The notes beneath the pieces are model-generated. The model was not told where the DNA came from. It searched no databases and saw only the letters and a program-made list of their open reading frames with translations. A stretch of 64,000 nt of DNA from Mycolicibacterium stellerae (GTDB taxonomy: Bacteria; Actinomycetota; Actinomycetes; Mycobacteriales; Mycobacteriaceae). Of this stretch, positions 9,137-18,906 are shown one piece after another. Every line of letters begins with the position of its first letter. Positions within the stretch are counted from its first letter, which is position 1. The position numbers were made by a program, and so were the translations under genes. Where the stretch lies: positions 62,001 to 126,000 of the forward strand of contig NZ_RARC01000006.1 of assembly GCF_003719305.1 (NCBI RefSeq). The letters are read 5' to 3'.

Positions 9137-11032
9137 TTACGCAGTAAGGTCGTCGCCGCTGGCCTGTTCCAACAGGCTGCGGCGATAAGCCTCCATCGCC
9201 ACCAGGTCCCCAAACAGCGCGTGATACTCGTCACCCTGCTCCACCGGTGACATGCGCTGCAGCTTGGATTTCACCTCGGCGATCTGGCGACCGACCGCGA
9301 CCTCCTGCAGGCGAGCCAGCACCCCGCTGATGTAGCGCGGCAGCCTCTCGTCGTCTTCCACACTGATCGACTCCACCCCGAGCTCGTAGACCAGGCTCGC
9401 GGCGGCGTCCGAACCGGTCTGCTGGCGGACCGAGTCGATCCATTCCGCACCCGAGGCGCCCGCCGTGGTGCCGCCCGCCGCCGCGATGGCGGCCCGCACC
9501 GCCGTATATCCCGGATGGGTGAAGCTCTCGGGAGTCAGCGCGTCGAAGACCGGTCCCGCCAACGCCGCGTATTGCAGGGCCGACTTCAGGGCCTCCCGCT
9601 GCGGCCACAGCGTGGGATCCCGCGGATCAGGTCGCGCCACCGCCGTCGCCGAGGTGGTCGACGGCCTGGCCCGCGTACGTTCCGATGCTTGCTGACCGCC
9701 GCCCTTTGACTGGTCCCGGACCCTGTTCACCACCTGGGCCACGTCGCCCCAGCCCACCCAGCCGGCCAGTTGGCGGGCATACTCGTCGCGCAGCGTCGGA
9801 TCCTTGATCCGCGCGACCATCGGCACGCACCGGCGCAGCGCGGTGACCCGGCCCTCCGCGTTCTCCAGGTCGTGGTCGGCAAGCTCGGTGCGAATTGCGA
9901 ACTCGAACAACGGAGTTCGGCGTGCCACCAGGTCACGAAGGGCCCCGTCACCAGACTTCAGCCGCAAATCGCACGGATCCATGCCGTCGGCAGCCACAGC
10001 AACGAACGACTGCCCGGCAAGATTCTGTTCACCGCCGAACGCCTTCACCGCCGCAGCACGGCCTGCGGCGTCGCCGTCGAACACGTAGATCAGTTCGCCG
10101 CGAAAGAAGTTGTCGTCCATCATGAGTCGCCGCAACATCGCCAGATGTTCGTCACCGAACGCGGTCCCACACGATGCCACCGCAGTGGTCACCCCGGCAA
10201 GATGCATAGCCATCACATCGGTGTAGCCCTCGACGACGACCGCCTGGTGAGCCTTGGCGATGTCCCGCTTGGCATGGTCGAGACCGAAAAGCACCGAGGA
10301 CTTTTTGTACAGCACGGTTTCGGGTGTGTTGACGTACTTCGCCTGGTTTTGGTCGTCGTCGAACAACCTGCGGGCGCCGAAACCGATGACCTCTCCGCTG
10401 GACACCCGGATGGGCCACAGCAGCCGCCGGTGGAAGCGGTCCATCGGCCCGCGCCTGCCTTCTCGCGACAGCCCGGCCGCCTCGAGTTCTTTGAACTCAA
10501 AGCCCTTGCGCAGCAAGTGCTTCGTCAACGAATCCCAACCCGAAGGTGCGAATCCGCAGCCGAAATGCGCTGCGGAGTCCGCATCGAAGTTGCGGTCACG
10601 AAGGTACTCACGCGCGGGCGCCGCCTCGTCCGACTTCAGCGCCTCGGCATAGAACTCCTGCGCGGCGGCGTTGGCGGCGATCAACCGGCTGCGGCTGCCC
10701 CGGTCACGCTGCACGCTGGTCGCCGCCCCGGTGTAGGTGACGGTGAAGCCGACGCGGTCGGCAAGTAGCTCGACCGCCTCGACGAATGTGACGTGCTCGA
10801 TCTTCTGCACGAACGCGTAGACGTCGCCGCCCTCACCGCAGCCGAAGCAGTGGAAGTGACCGTGATTGGGGCGCACATGGAACGACGGGGACTTCTCGTC
10901 GTGGAACGGGCACAGGCCCTTCAGCGAGTCTGCCCCGGCACGGCGCAGTTGGACGTAGTCGCCGACCACATCTTCTATCCGCACGCGTTCGCGAATGGCC
11001 GCGATATCGCGATCTGGGATACGGCCGGCCAC
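9137..11032 (-). CDS. dnaG: DNA primase
   Basis: A 631-residue replicative primase synthesising RNA primers at the fork. The N-terminal CHC2 zinc ribbon reads CPFHDEKSPSF followed by HFHCFGCGEGG (residues 41-67). The primase core and TOPRIM domain follow, with VVVEGYTDVMAMH giving the catalytic Glu and YVFDGDAAGRAA the DxD-type Asp pair. The C-terminal part is the helicase-binding domain. GTG start at 11032. It is followed upstream by dgt on the same strand with a 4-bp gap, the same order as Rv2343c-Rv2344c in M. tuberculosis. Confidence 0.97.
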   Translation of the reverse strand: MAGRIPDRDIAAIRERVRIEDVVGDYVQLRRAGADSLKGLCPFHDEKSPSFHVRPNHGHFHCFGCGEGGDVYAFVQKIEHVTFVEAVELLADRVGFTVTYTGAATSVQRDRGSRSRLIAANAAAQEFYAEALKSDEAAPAREYLRDRNFDADSAAHFGCGFAPSGWDSLTKHLLRKGFEFKELEAAGLSREGRRGPMDRFHRRLLWPIRVSSGEVIGFGARRLFDDDQNQAKYVNTPETVLYKKSSVLFGLDHAKRDIAKAHQAVVVEGYTDVMAMHLAGVTTAVASCGTAFGDEHLAMLRRLMMDDNFFRGELIYVFDGDAAGRAAAVKAFGGEQNLAGQSFVAVAADGMDPCDLRLKSGDGALRDLVARRTPLFEFAIRTELADHDLENAEGRVTALRRCVPMVARIKDPTLRDEYARQLAGWVGWGDVAQVVNRVRDQSKGGGQQASERTRARPSTTSATAVARPDPRDPTLWPQREALKSALQYAALAGPVFDALTPESFTHPGYTAVRAAIAAAGGTTAGASGAEWIDSVRQQTGSDAAASLVYELGVESISVEDDERLPRYISGVLARLQEVAVGRQIAEVKSKLQRMSPVEQGDEYHALFGDLVAMEAYRRSLLEQASGDDLTA

Positions 11033-11036
11033 CGAA

Positions 11037-12293
11037 TCAGTCTAGAGCGGGTTCCAACCGCTCCAATCGGCCTTCGGTGAACGACGCGATCTGGTCGACG
11101 ACCACCCGGAGGCGCCCGCCGTCGTCGTCGGCCGCATTGAACGCGGGCACGAAGATCGGGTCGAGGGTGGCGGGTGCACCGGCGAACAGCCACTGCGCGA
11201 CACGGTGAATGCGGTCACGCTGACGGGCCTGCAGGTCCAGGTGTCGCGGGTCGGACATGATGAACTGCAGGGCCAGCACCTTCAGCACCGCCACCTCGGC
11301 GCGCACCAGCGCGGGCACGCGCAGCTCGGCGGCATAGCGGACCAGCGGCCCAGGGCCGGCATGCGCCCTGGTGGCGGCGATCGCCGCCGACGCGAACCGC
11401 CCGACCAGCGCGCTGGTCAGAGTCTTCAAGTCGACCGACGCGGCGAGCGTGGAGTCATACTTGCCGACGGCCGCGACCACCGGCAGCTCGGAGAGCCGCA
11501 CGGCCGCCGACACCAGGTCGTCGGCGGACAAGCCACCGCCCATTCCGTGCGACTCCCCCAGCCTGCCCAGCTCGGTGGCGGCGTCGTCGTCGGCAAGCAC
11601 CCGCATGTCGATGCGGCCAGACACCACGCCGTCCTCGACGTCGTGCACCGAGTACGCCACGTCGTCGGCCCAATCCATCACCTGGGCCTCCAGGCAGGGC
11701 CGGAGTTCGGGCGCTCGGTCCCGCATCCAGTCGGCGGCGGCCATATCGTCGGTGTAGAAGCCGAACTTGCTGCGCTGCGGGCTCCGCTGCCACGGGTACT
11801 TGGTGACGGCGTCCAGCGCCGCCCGGGTGAGATTCAGCCCGGCGCTACGCTCTTGCGGATCAAGGACTTTGGGTTCGAGCCGCGTCAGGATCCGGAAGTT
11901 CTGGGCATTGCCCTCGAAACCGCCGTGCGCATCGGAGAATTCGTTGAGCGCGCGCTCACCGTTGTGCCCGTACGGCGGATGCCCGATGTCATGGGCCAGC
12001 CCGGCCATGTCGACGAGGTCGGGATCGCAGCCAAGCCCGATCGCCATCCCGCGGCCGATCTGCGCGACCTCCAACGAGTGCGTCAGCCTGGTGCGCGGGG
12101 TGTCGCTCTGACGCGGCCCGACGACCTGCGTCTTGTCAGCGAGCCGACGCAGCGCCGCGCAGTGCAGTACCCGGGCCCGGTCGCGGGCGAAGTCGGTACG
12201 GTGTTCGGACTCGGTCCCCGGCAACGCGGCACTCTTCGGCGGCTCGACCACCAGGCGCTGCCGGTCGAACTCGTCGTATGCGTCGTTGTTCAT
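11037..12293 (-). CDS. dgt: Deoxyguanosinetriphosphate triphosphohydrolase-like protein
   Basis: About 418 residues from ATG 12293 (the frame stays open upstream without family sequence). The HD-domain signature is clear: [16 protein letters not shown], then [16 protein letters not shown], and a later Asp in [15 protein letters not shown]. The enzyme hydrolyses dNTPs to deoxynucleoside and triphosphate, trimming the DNA precursor pool. Co-oriented with dnaG and separated by only four bases, so they are probably co-transcribed. Confidence 0.93.
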   Translation of the reverse strand: MNNDAYDEFDRQRLVVEPPKSAALPGTESEHRTDFARDRARVLHCAALRRLADKTQVVGPRQSDTPRTRLTHSLEVAQIGRGMAIGLGCDPDLVDMAGLAHDIGHPPYGHNGERALNEFSDAHGGFEGNAQNFRILTRLEPKVLDPQERSAGLNLTRAALDAVTKYPWQRSPQRSKFGFYTDDMAAADWMRDRAPELRPCLEAQVMDWADDVAYSVHDVEDGVVSGRIDMRVLADDDAATELGRLGESHGMGGGLSADDLVSAAVRLSELPVVAAVGKYDSTLAASVDLKTLTSALVGRFASAAIAATRAHAGPGPLVRYAAELRVPALVRAEVAVLKVLALQFIMSDPRHLDLQARQRDRIHRVAQWLFAGAPATLDPIFVPAFNAADDDGGRLRVVVDQIASFTEGRLERLEPALD

Positions 12294-12371
12294 CGCCACC
12301 GACGCATAGTCTGCCAGGACTCTTCTTCGGTACCGGCTGTCGCGGCGTGGCAGCGCACTACATTGACGATC

Positions 12372-14360
12372 ATGCGCATCGCCCGCTTGCTCAGCCTGGT
12401 CCTCGCGATTCTGGCCGCCGGGGTCCTGCTTGCGCCGACCGCAGGCAGCACACCGCCGTTCCGGCTGCCCGGCTACGTCACCGATCAAGCGCAAACCCTG
12501 AACGGCTCGCAGCGCAGCGAGGTGGAAGCGGCCGTCGACCAGCTCTACACCGATCGCCGGGCGCGCCTCTGGGTGGTCTACGTCGACAGCTTCGATAGCC
12601 TCGGCGCGGTGACCTGGGCCGAAAGGACCAGGCAAACAAGCGACTTGGACGCTAACGACGCCATCCTTGCCGTCGCCACCCGCGACCGCTCCTATGCGTT
12701 CCAGGTGCCGACCGACATCGTCAGCAACTCGGCTTCCAACGACATTCGCCGCGATGCGATCGAACCCAAACTGCGCCGCAACGACTGGGCCGGTGCTGCG
12801 GTTGCGGCGGCCGAAGGACTGAACACCGCGAGCGCACCAGGACCGGGAGTCTCAGGGTTCGGCCTACTCGTCGCGGTGGCCATTCTTGTCGTCCTGGTGC
12901 TGCTGTTGTGGATTTGGACCCGGCGGCGACGACGCAAGCGTCGCGAAGCCGAGTTCGCCGCAGCGCGCCGCGTCGACCCCTCCGATCCCAACGCACTGGC
13001 CTCGGTCCCCCTCGACGCGCTCGACGACCTGTCCAAGTCGATCGTCGTGGACGTCGACAACGCCGTGCGCACGAGCGACAACGAACTCGTGTTGGCCGTC
13101 GAGGAATTCGGCGACAAGGACACGGCGCCGTTCAGCAAGGCGGTCATGACCGCGAAAACTACGCTGGCGCAGGCATTCAACGTACGTCAGATCCTCGACG
13201 ACGCCGTCCCGGAGACGCCCGCGCAGCGGCGAGACCTGCTGACCCGAGTGGTGGTGGCGGCGGCCAAGGCCGACCGCGAACTCGATTCCCAACGGGAGGC
13301 ATTCGCGCAGCTGCGGGATTTGGTCATCAACGCACCGAGCCGGCTCGATGTGATGACGCAACAGATGGTCGACCTGACGGCGCGCCTAGAACCATCGCAG
13401 CAGGCGCTTACCGCGCTTCACAACCAATTCGCCGATACCGCACTGGCTTCGGTGGCAGGCAATGTCGATACTGCAAAGCAGCGACTGAGCTTCGCCGAGC
13501 AGAACATCACCAGCGCGCGGAGCCTGCTGGCCCGTCCGGCGGATCGCCAGGGTGGGCTCGTCGACGCCGTCCGCGCCGCCGAGTCGGCGCTGGGTCAGGC
13601 GCGCATGCTGCTGGACGCGGTGGACACCGCCGCAACCGACATCAACCGCGCGATCGCTACACTCCCGGCAGCGATCGCCGATATTCAGGCCGGCATCAAG
13701 GCCGCGGGAGACCAACTGGCTCAGGGCGGCATCGCTCAGGCCGACAAGCTCGGCGCGGCCCGGGATGTGGCGGTCAGGGCCGTCGCGGAGGCCCAAAGCG
13801 CGGGCACCGCAGACCCGCTTGGCGCGTTCACCAAGCTGACCCAGGCCGATGCCGAGCTGGATCGGCTACTGGCCAGCGTCACCGAGGAACGCGAAGCCGC
13901 CGAGCGGCTCAGCCGCGCATACGATCAAGCGCTCTTCGCTGCGCAGTCCAAGGTGCGCGCCGTTTCGGACTTCATCGACGTTCGTCGCGGCAGCATCGGC
14001 CCAGAGGCGCGCACACGGCTCGCCGAAGCGGTGCGCCAACTGCAGGCCGCGCAGGACAGGCGAGAGAGCAATCTCAACGATGCGATCGCGCACGCGAACG
14101 GTGCGGCGATGCTGGCGTCGCAGGCGCAGTCGATGGCCACCTCCGACGCGCAGGCCGCTGCGCGTGCATACACCGGGCGCTACGGCAGCGGCGGCGGGTC
14201 CAATATGGGCGCGGTGCTCGGCGGCATCATCCTCGGAAACATCCTCAGCGGCGGGATGGGCGGTGGCATCGGCGGCGGCATGGGCGGCGGCTGGAGCTCG
14301 ACCTCCTACGGAGGGTCCAGCTCGGGCGGCGGCCTTGGTGGCGGCGGCGGCCGCTTCTAG
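12372..14360 (+). CDS. TPM-domain membrane protein with Gly-rich tail
   Basis: About 662 residues from ATG 12372. A signal peptide or anchor ([19 protein letters not shown]) is followed by an extracytoplasmic TPM (DUF477) domain (residues 30-150, [11 protein letters not shown] onward). A transmembrane helix lies at about 160-180 with a very basic stop-transfer [11 protein letters not shown]. The cytoplasmic part is a long Ala-rich helical, coiled-coil-like region with many Gln and Asp. The last 50 residues are Gly/Ser repeats (GGGMGGGW type). It corresponds to Rv2345. Its role is unknown; TPM domains are linked to photosystem repair or phosphatase activity in other organisms. Confidence 0.85.
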   Translation: MRIARLLSLVLAILAAGVLLAPTAGSTPPFRLPGYVTDQAQTLNGSQRSEVEAAVDQLYTDRRARLWVVYVDSFDSLGAVTWAERTRQTSDLDANDAILAVATRDRSYAFQVPTDIVSNSASNDIRRDAIEPKLRRNDWAGAAVAAAEGLNTASAPGPGVSGFGLLVAVAILVVLVLLLWIWTRRRRRKRREAEFAAARRVDPSDPNALASVPLDALDDLSKSIVVDVDNAVRTSDNELVLAVEEFGDKDTAPFSKAVMTAKTTLAQAFNVRQILDDAVPETPAQRRDLLTRVVVAAAKADRELDSQREAFAQLRDLVINAPSRLDVMTQQMVDLTARLEPSQQALTALHNQFADTALASVAGNVDTAKQRLSFAEQNITSARSLLARPADRQGGLVDAVRAAESALGQARMLLDAVDTAATDINRAIATLPAAIADIQAGIKAAGDQLAQGGIAQADKLGAARDVAVRAVAEAQSAGTADPLGAFTKLTQADAELDRLLASVTEEREAAERLSRAYDQALFAAQSKVRAVSDFIDVRRGSIGPEARTRLAEAVRQLQAAQDRRESNLNDAIAHANGAAMLASQAQSMATSDAQAAARAYTGRYGSGGGSNMGAVLGGIILGNILSGGMGGGIGGGMGGGWSSTSYGGSSSGGGLGGGGGRF

Positions 14361-14375
14361 GGCTCGGTTCCACTC

Positions 14376-14426
14376 GCGAGCAGTCGCAAAAGTACCCATT
14401 TCGCGGCCGTTTCGGGGACATCTGCG
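14376..14426. repeat. Degenerate intergenic repeat of the GCGAGCAGACGC family
   Basis: The convergent gap holds GCGAGCAGTCGCAAAAGTAC (14376-14395) and, 18 bases on, GGGGACATCTGCG (14414-14426). These match, with substitutions, the two arms of the better-preserved inverted repeat at 63606-63665. It may still serve as a terminator between the TPM-domain gene and glyS. Confidence 0.45.
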
Positions 14427-14465
14427 TTCCCCTACTGACGTGTGGGCCCAGCTCGCGGAAGAACG

Positions 14466-15851
14466 TCAGCTGCCTTTGAGGCGCACCGCCAGATAATCCG
14501 CCACGGCGTCGAGCCCCACCCGCTCCTGCGACATCGCGTCACGTTCGCGAATCGTCACAGCCTGGTCGTCGAGCGTGTCGAAGTCGACCGTGACGCAGAA
14601 CGGCGTGCCGATCTCATCCTGTCGGCGGTAGCGCCTGCCGATCGCACCCGCGTCGTCGAATTCGACGTTCCACGACTTGCGCAACTCGGCGGCGAGGTCA
14701 CGCGCCTTGGGCGACAGGTCCTCGTTTCGCGACAACGGTAGCACCGCCGCCTTGACCGGGGCCAGCCGCGGGTCGATCCGGAGCACCGTGCGTTTGTCGA
14801 CGCCGCCCTTGGCGTTGGGCGCCTCGTCCTCGGCGTAGGCATCGACGAGAAACGCCATGAACGACCGGGTCAGACCTGCTGCGGGTTCGATCACGTACGG
14901 CACATACCTGGTGTCGGTGGCCTGGTCATAGAACGACAGGTCGACACCGGAATGCTTTGAGTGCGTTGACAAGTCGAAGTTGGTGCGATTGGCAACGCCT
15001 TCCAGCTCACCCCACGGGTTGCCCTGGAAGCCGAACTTGTACTCGATGTCGACGGTGCGATCCGAGTAGTGCGACAACTTGTCCTTGGGATGCTCGAACA
15101 ACCGCAGGTTGTCACTCTTGATGCCGAGGTCGACATACCACTGCAGCCTGGTGTCGATCCAGTACTGGTGCCATTCGGCAGCGGTGTCCGGCTCGACGAA
15201 GAACTCCATCTCCATCTGCTCGAACTCGCGGGTGCGAAAGATGAAGTTGCCCGGTGTGATCTCGTTGCGGAAGCTCTTGCCGATCTGGCCGATGCCGAAG
15301 GGCGGCTTCTTCCGTGATGTCGTGACTACGTTGGCGAAGTTCACGAAGATGCCCTGTGCGGTCTCCGGCCGCAGATAGTGCAGGCCTTCCTCCGTCTCGA
15401 TCGGGCCGAGGTAGGTCTTGAGCATCATGTTGAAGTCGCGTGGTTCGGTCCACTGACCCTTGGTGCCACAGTCCGGGCAGACGATCTCCGACATCGAAAC
15501 GGATTCGGGGTCGCCGATGCCCTTCTTCTCCGCGTAGGCCTCCTGCAAGTGGTCCTGCCGACGCCGCTTGTGGCAGTTCAGGCACTCCACCAGCGGATCG
15601 TTGAACACCTCGACGTGTCCTGAGGCCACCCAGACCTCGCGAGGCAGGATGATCGCGCTATCGAGGCCAACGACGTCGTCGCGGCTGGTGACCACGGATC
15701 GCCACCACTGCCGCTTGATGTTCTCCTTGAGCTCGACGCCCAAAGGGCCGTAGTCCCAAGCAGACTTGGTGCCACCGTAGATCTCGCCGGACTGGTAGAC
15801 GAGGCCACGGCGCTTGGCCAGGTTTGCAACGGTGTCGATGATTGACGCCAC
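14466..15851 (-). CDS. glyS: Glycyl-tRNA synthetase
   Basis: A 461-residue class II synthetase of the homodimeric bacterial/eukaryotic type. The N-terminus has [18 protein letters not shown] zinc-ribbon-like insert carries CLNCHKRR and CPDCGTKG. Motif 2 is [20 protein letters not shown], and [20 protein letters not shown] leads into the anticodon-binding domain. It charges tRNA-Gly. Divergent from smtB-zur, as in Rv2357c-Rv2358-Rv2359. Confidence 0.96.
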   Translation of the reverse strand: MASIIDTVANLAKRRGLVYQSGEIYGGTKSAWDYGPLGVELKENIKRQWWRSVVTSRDDVVGLDSAIILPREVWVASGHVEVFNDPLVECLNCHKRRRQDHLQEAYAEKKGIGDPESVSMSEIVCPDCGTKGQWTEPRDFNMMLKTYLGPIETEEGLHYLRPETAQGIFVNFANVVTTSRKKPPFGIGQIGKSFRNEITPGNFIFRTREFEQMEMEFFVEPDTAAEWHQYWIDTRLQWYVDLGIKSDNLRLFEHPKDKLSHYSDRTVDIEYKFGFQGNPWGELEGVANRTNFDLSTHSKHSGVDLSFYDQATDTRYVPYVIEPAAGLTRSFMAFLVDAYAEDEAPNAKGGVDKRTVLRIDPRLAPVKAAVLPLSRNEDLSPKARDLAAELRKSWNVEFDDAGAIGRRYRRQDEIGTPFCVTVDFDTLDDQAVTIRERDAMSQERVGLDAVADYLAVRLKGS

Positions 15852-15928
15852 GGGTAGAGCGTAACGATGCGTTTGTTGCGGGAGATACCCGCACGTCGCC
15901 GCGACGAGCGACGCGGAACCTGCGCCAT

Positions 15929-15956
15929 TGACATGCGCGATCGCGCATGTATCGTG
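15929..15956 (+). promoter_or_regulatory. smtB promoter with a 20-bp palindrome in the spacer
   Basis: TTGACA (15929-15934) and TATCGT (15951-15956) are 16 bp apart and fit -35 and -10 boxes. Nearly the whole spacer is the perfect palindrome ACATGCGCGATCGCGCATGT (15932-15951). Its position, overlapping both boxes, is what an autorepressor operator would need. SmtB is the obvious candidate; binding is inferred. Confidence 0.6.
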
Positions 15957-15965
15957 GCGGACATA

Positions 15966-16343
15966 ATGAAAACGGTTTCCACCTTCGCATCAGGGCGGGC
16001 GCCGGATACCGATGACCGCCACCAGCACAGCGACGCGCCGCTGCCGGATCCGCCTCGGCGGGAGGTCCTCGACACCGCTGGCGACCTGCTCCGCGCTCTG
16101 GCCGCGCCCGTGCGAATAGCGATCGTGCTGCAGCTGCGCGAGTCGTCGCGCTGCGTGCATGAACTCGTCGACGCACTCGGTGTGCCGCAGCCGCTGGTGA
16201 GCCAGCACCTTCGCATCCTCAAGGCCGCGGGTGTGGTGGCAGGCGAGCGGTCCGGCCGCGAGGTGCTCTACCGCCTCGTCGATCACCACCTCGCCCACAT
16301 CGTGGTCGCCGCGGTGACACATGCCGCGGAGGACAGCGAGTGA
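15966..16343 (+). CDS. smtB: ArsR/SmtB family zinc-responsive repressor
   Basis: About 125 residues with an ArsR winged helix; [19 protein letters not shown] is the recognition region. The last helix carries D-x-H-x10-H-x2-E ([17 protein letters not shown]), the exact alpha-5 zinc site of SmtB/CzrA proteins. Zinc binding releases DNA in this family. ATG 15966 is chosen because it lies just after the promoter/palindrome; the frame is open further upstream. The stop overlaps the GTG start of zur, so the two zinc sensors are translationally coupled, as in Rv2358-Rv2359. Confidence 0.92.
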   Translation: MKTVSTFASGRAPDTDDRHQHSDAPLPDPPRREVLDTAGDLLRALAAPVRIAIVLQLRESSRCVHELVDALGVPQPLVSQHLRILKAAGVVAGERSGREVLYRLVDHHLAHIVVAAVTHAAEDSE

Positions 16344-16741
16344 GCACCGCGCCAGGCGTGCGCGCGACCAAGCAGCGCGCGGCGATCTCGGCACTGCTCG
16401 AAAACCTGGACGACTTCCGCTCGGCCCAGGACCTGCACGACGAACTGCGCCGCCGTGGTGAGGGCATCGGCCTGACCACCGTTTACCGCACGCTGCAGTC
16501 GATGGCGGCGACGGGTTTGGTCGACACTTTGCGCACCGACACCGGCGAGTCGGTGTACCGGCGCTGCTCCGAGCATCACCATCACCACCTGGTGTGCCGG
16601 GTGTGTGGCTGCACGGTCGAGGTGCAGGGCGGGCAGGTCGAATCATGGGCCGCCGACGTCGCGCGCGAGCACGGCTTCTCCGACGTCAGCCACACGATCG
16701 AGATCTTCGGCGTGTGCGGCAGCTGCGCGCCTGGTGACTAG
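16340..16741 (+). CDS. zur: Zinc uptake regulator Zur (FurB)
   Basis: A 133-residue Fur-family repressor. The winged helix (TTVYRTLQSMAATGLV) is followed by the dimer/metal domain. Structural zinc cysteines are C86 and C89 (VCRVC) plus the C-terminal GVCGSC pair. The regulatory site is D62, C76 and the His run at 79-83 (EHHHHH), as described for M. tuberculosis FurB. Zn-loaded Zur represses zinc uptake and zinc-free ribosomal protein genes. The GTG start overlaps the smtB stop by four bases. The TAG stop overlaps that of the convergent gene. Confidence 0.95.
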   Translation: MSTAPGVRATKQRAAISALLENLDDFRSAQDLHDELRRRGEGIGLTTVYRTLQSMAATGLVDTLRTDTGESVYRRCSEHHHHHLVCRVCGCTVEVQGGQVESWAADVAREHGFSDVSHTIEIFGVCGSCAPGD

Positions 16742-17163
16742 GCGCCTGCGTCGCCGACCAAAGCCTGACGCACATCGGCGCCCGTGCTGAGCACCATCAT
16801 GACCAGCGTCCGCAGCGCCTCGTCGGTCAAACCTGCCGCCGGGAAGTTGTAGCGCAGTGTGACATCCGCGCTGCCTCCGCCGGCCACCTGCTCGGCCAGT
16901 GAGACCGTTCCCAGCACGGTGTCGTGTGCGAGCGCAAGGACCTTGTCTCGAATTTCGTTGTCCAACTGGAGGTCCCACGCCAGGATCTGGGTCAGCGACA
17001 CCATCTCGAGACCGTCGGCGATCGTTACCACCCGCACCGACGCGAACGTGTGGCCATGGTGAACGGTGAGCGCGCCGTCGTCCTCTTCCTCGAACGGCAA
17101 CACGCCATCGATGACGACCCGCAGGCGGTCGGCGAGCTCCATCAGGCCCTGCCGCTCATGCAC
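16738..17163 (-). CDS. Conserved mycobacterial protein (Rv2360c-like)
   Basis: A 141-residue protein without recognised catalytic motifs. The sequence alternates strands and helices (VHHGHTFASVRVVTIADGLEMVSLTQILAWDL), suggesting a compact alpha/beta fold that might bind a partner chain. The stop overlaps zur tail-to-tail in CTAG. Its start lies 2 bp from the stop of uppS, so it is probably the last gene of the recO-uppS transcript. Confidence 0.7.
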   Translation of the reverse strand: MHERQGLMELADRLRVVIDGVLPFEEEDDGALTVHHGHTFASVRVVTIADGLEMVSLTQILAWDLQLDNEIRDKVLALAHDTVLGTVSLAEQVAGGGSADVTLRYNFPAAGLTDEALRTLVMMVLSTGADVRQALVGDAGA

Positions 17164-17164
17164 A

Positions 17165-18046
17165 TCATTCGGCTCTGCCGAAGCGACGATTGCGGTTCAC
17201 GTATTCCTCGCACGCGTCCCACAGGTCGCGTCGGTCGTAGTCGGGCCACAGCTTGTCCTGGAAGACGTATTCGGCGTAGGCCGCCTGCCACAGCAGAAAG
17301 TTGCTCGCGCGCTGCTCGCCAGACGTCCTGATAAACAGGTCGACGTCGGGGATGTCGGCGCGGTGCAGGTGTTTGGCGAATGCAGCTTCGGTGATCCGGT
17401 TCGGGTTGATCTTTCCGTCCACGGCTTCCTGCGCGAGTTCGCGTGCGGCCTCGACGATTTCGGTACGACCGCCATAGTTGACGCAGTAGTTGATGGTGAT
17501 GACGTCGTTGCCGACCGTCATCTGCTCGGCGATATCGAACTCTTTGATGACGCTGCGCCACATCCGGGGACGCGAGCCTACCCAGCGCATCCGCACACCC
17601 ATGTCGTTGAGGTTCTCCCGCCTGCGCCGGACGACCTCGCGGTTGAACCCCATCAGGAAACGGACCTCTTCGGTACTTCGCTTCCAGTTCTCGGTCGAAA
17701 AGGCGTAGACCGTCAGATGCTTGATGCCGATTTCGATGGCGCCACAAGTGATGTCGATGAGGACTGCCTCACCCATCTTGTGGCCCTCGGTGCGGTGCAG
17801 CCCCCGCTGGGTGGCCCAGCGACCGTTGCCGTCCATGACGACCGCCACGTGCTGAGGCACCTGGGCGGCCGGGATCTGAGGCGCGGCGGCCTTCGACGTG
17901 TGCTGAGGCGGACGGGCAAACCTGCCGTTACTGTGCGCGGGCAACTGCGGAAAGACCACCGGCCAGCTCGACTTGTCGGGGAAAGTCGGATAGTCGTCAG
18001 GCGCCGGAGGCAGCTGTGGGTACGTGGTCTTGGCCGCCCTTTTCAT
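17165..18046 (-). CDS. uppS: Decaprenyl diphosphate synthase (cis-prenyltransferase)
   Basis: About 293 residues from ATG 18046, matching the length of Rv2361c. An N-terminal Pro-rich extension of about 70 residues precedes the conserved core: [17 protein letters not shown] (catalytic Asp), then [11 protein letters not shown], and [19 protein letters not shown] near the end. It adds isopentenyl units in cis to make decaprenyl diphosphate, the lipid carrier for peptidoglycan and arabinogalactan. Its first 50 bases overlap the end of recO. Confidence 0.95.
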   Translation of the reverse strand: MKRAAKTTYPQLPPAPDDYPTFPDKSSWPVVFPQLPAHSNGRFARPPQHTSKAAAPQIPAAQVPQHVAVVMDGNGRWATQRGLHRTEGHKMGEAVLIDITCGAIEIGIKHLTVYAFSTENWKRSTEEVRFLMGFNREVVRRRRENLNDMGVRMRWVGSRPRMWRSVIKEFDIAEQMTVGNDVITINYCVNYGGRTEIVEAARELAQEAVDGKINPNRITEAAFAKHLHRADIPDVDLFIRTSGEQRASNFLLWQAAYAEYVFQDKLWPDYDRRDLWDACEEYVNRNRRFGRAE

Positions 18047-18842
18047 CGCCACGGATGACATCCTGCCCGAACAGCGAAACGCGGTGCTCGGCGACCGCGC
18101 GATCGACCCGGTACACGCGTTCGACCAGCGGCAATGTCCGGAGCTGACGCTCGAGGTGCCACTGCAGGTGTGCGGCCACCAGCCCGCTGGCCTGGGTACG
18201 GTGCGACTGTTGCGACGCCTGGGCGGTTTCCCAGTCACCGTCGTAGAGCGCCGACATCAGGTCGAGCACAGCCTGCGGCGGGGTAACCGAGCCGGACGGC
18301 CTACAGTGCACGCACACGCTGCCGCCCGCGGCGATGTGAAACGCCCTGTGCGGACCGGCAGCAGCGCAGCGGGCGCACTCGGTGAGCGAGGGCGCCCATC
18401 CGGCGATTCCCATGGCGCGCAGCAGATAAGCGTCCAGCACGAGTTCCCACGGACGGCCGCCGTCGGCCACCGCCCGCAGCGCACCGACCGTCAGCCGGTG
18501 CAGCGCGGGCACCGGAGCGCGTTCCTCCCCTGCCAGCCGCTCTGCGGTTTCCAGCACAGCGCACGCACAGGTGTAGCGACCGTAGTCGCTGACAATGTCG
18601 GCGGCGAACGCGTCGATGGCCTGCACCTGGGTGACGATGTCGAGATTGCGGCCTGGATGCAGTTGAACGTCGATGTGGGCGAAGGGCTCCAGCCGGGAAC
18701 CGAACTTGCTGCGGGTGCGCCGGACCCCCTTGGCCACGGCACGGACCAACCCGTGCTCACGGGTGAGCAGGGTGACGATCCGGTCGGCCTCGCCGAGCTT
18801 GTGCTGGCGAAGCACCACAGCCCGATCCCGGTACAGGCGCAT
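17997..18842 (-). CDS. recO: DNA repair protein RecO
   Basis: About 281 residues from ATG 18842. The N-terminal OB-fold region ([22 protein letters not shown]) is typical, followed by [23 protein letters not shown] zinc-ribbon-like set is visible as CARC and CVHC. It loads RecA onto SSB-coated single strands with RecR. The coding end runs about 50 bp into uppS, an unusually long overlap that implies translational coupling. Confidence 0.93.
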   Translation of the reverse strand: MRLYRDRAVVLRQHKLGEADRIVTLLTREHGLVRAVAKGVRRTRSKFGSRLEPFAHIDVQLHPGRNLDIVTQVQAIDAFAADIVSDYGRYTCACAVLETAERLAGEERAPVPALHRLTVGALRAVADGGRPWELVLDAYLLRAMGIAGWAPSLTECARCAAAGPHRAFHIAAGGSVCVHCRPSGSVTPPQAVLDLMSALYDGDWETAQASQQSHRTQASGLVAAHLQWHLERQLRTLPLVERVYRVDRAVAEHRVSLFGQDVIRGDEKGGQDHVPTAASGA

Positions 18843-18906
18843 CGGACTAGTTTCGCACCGTGTTCCGACAGAGCCGGGAGGCAGCGCCGGGATATTCTCG
18901 AGCTTG

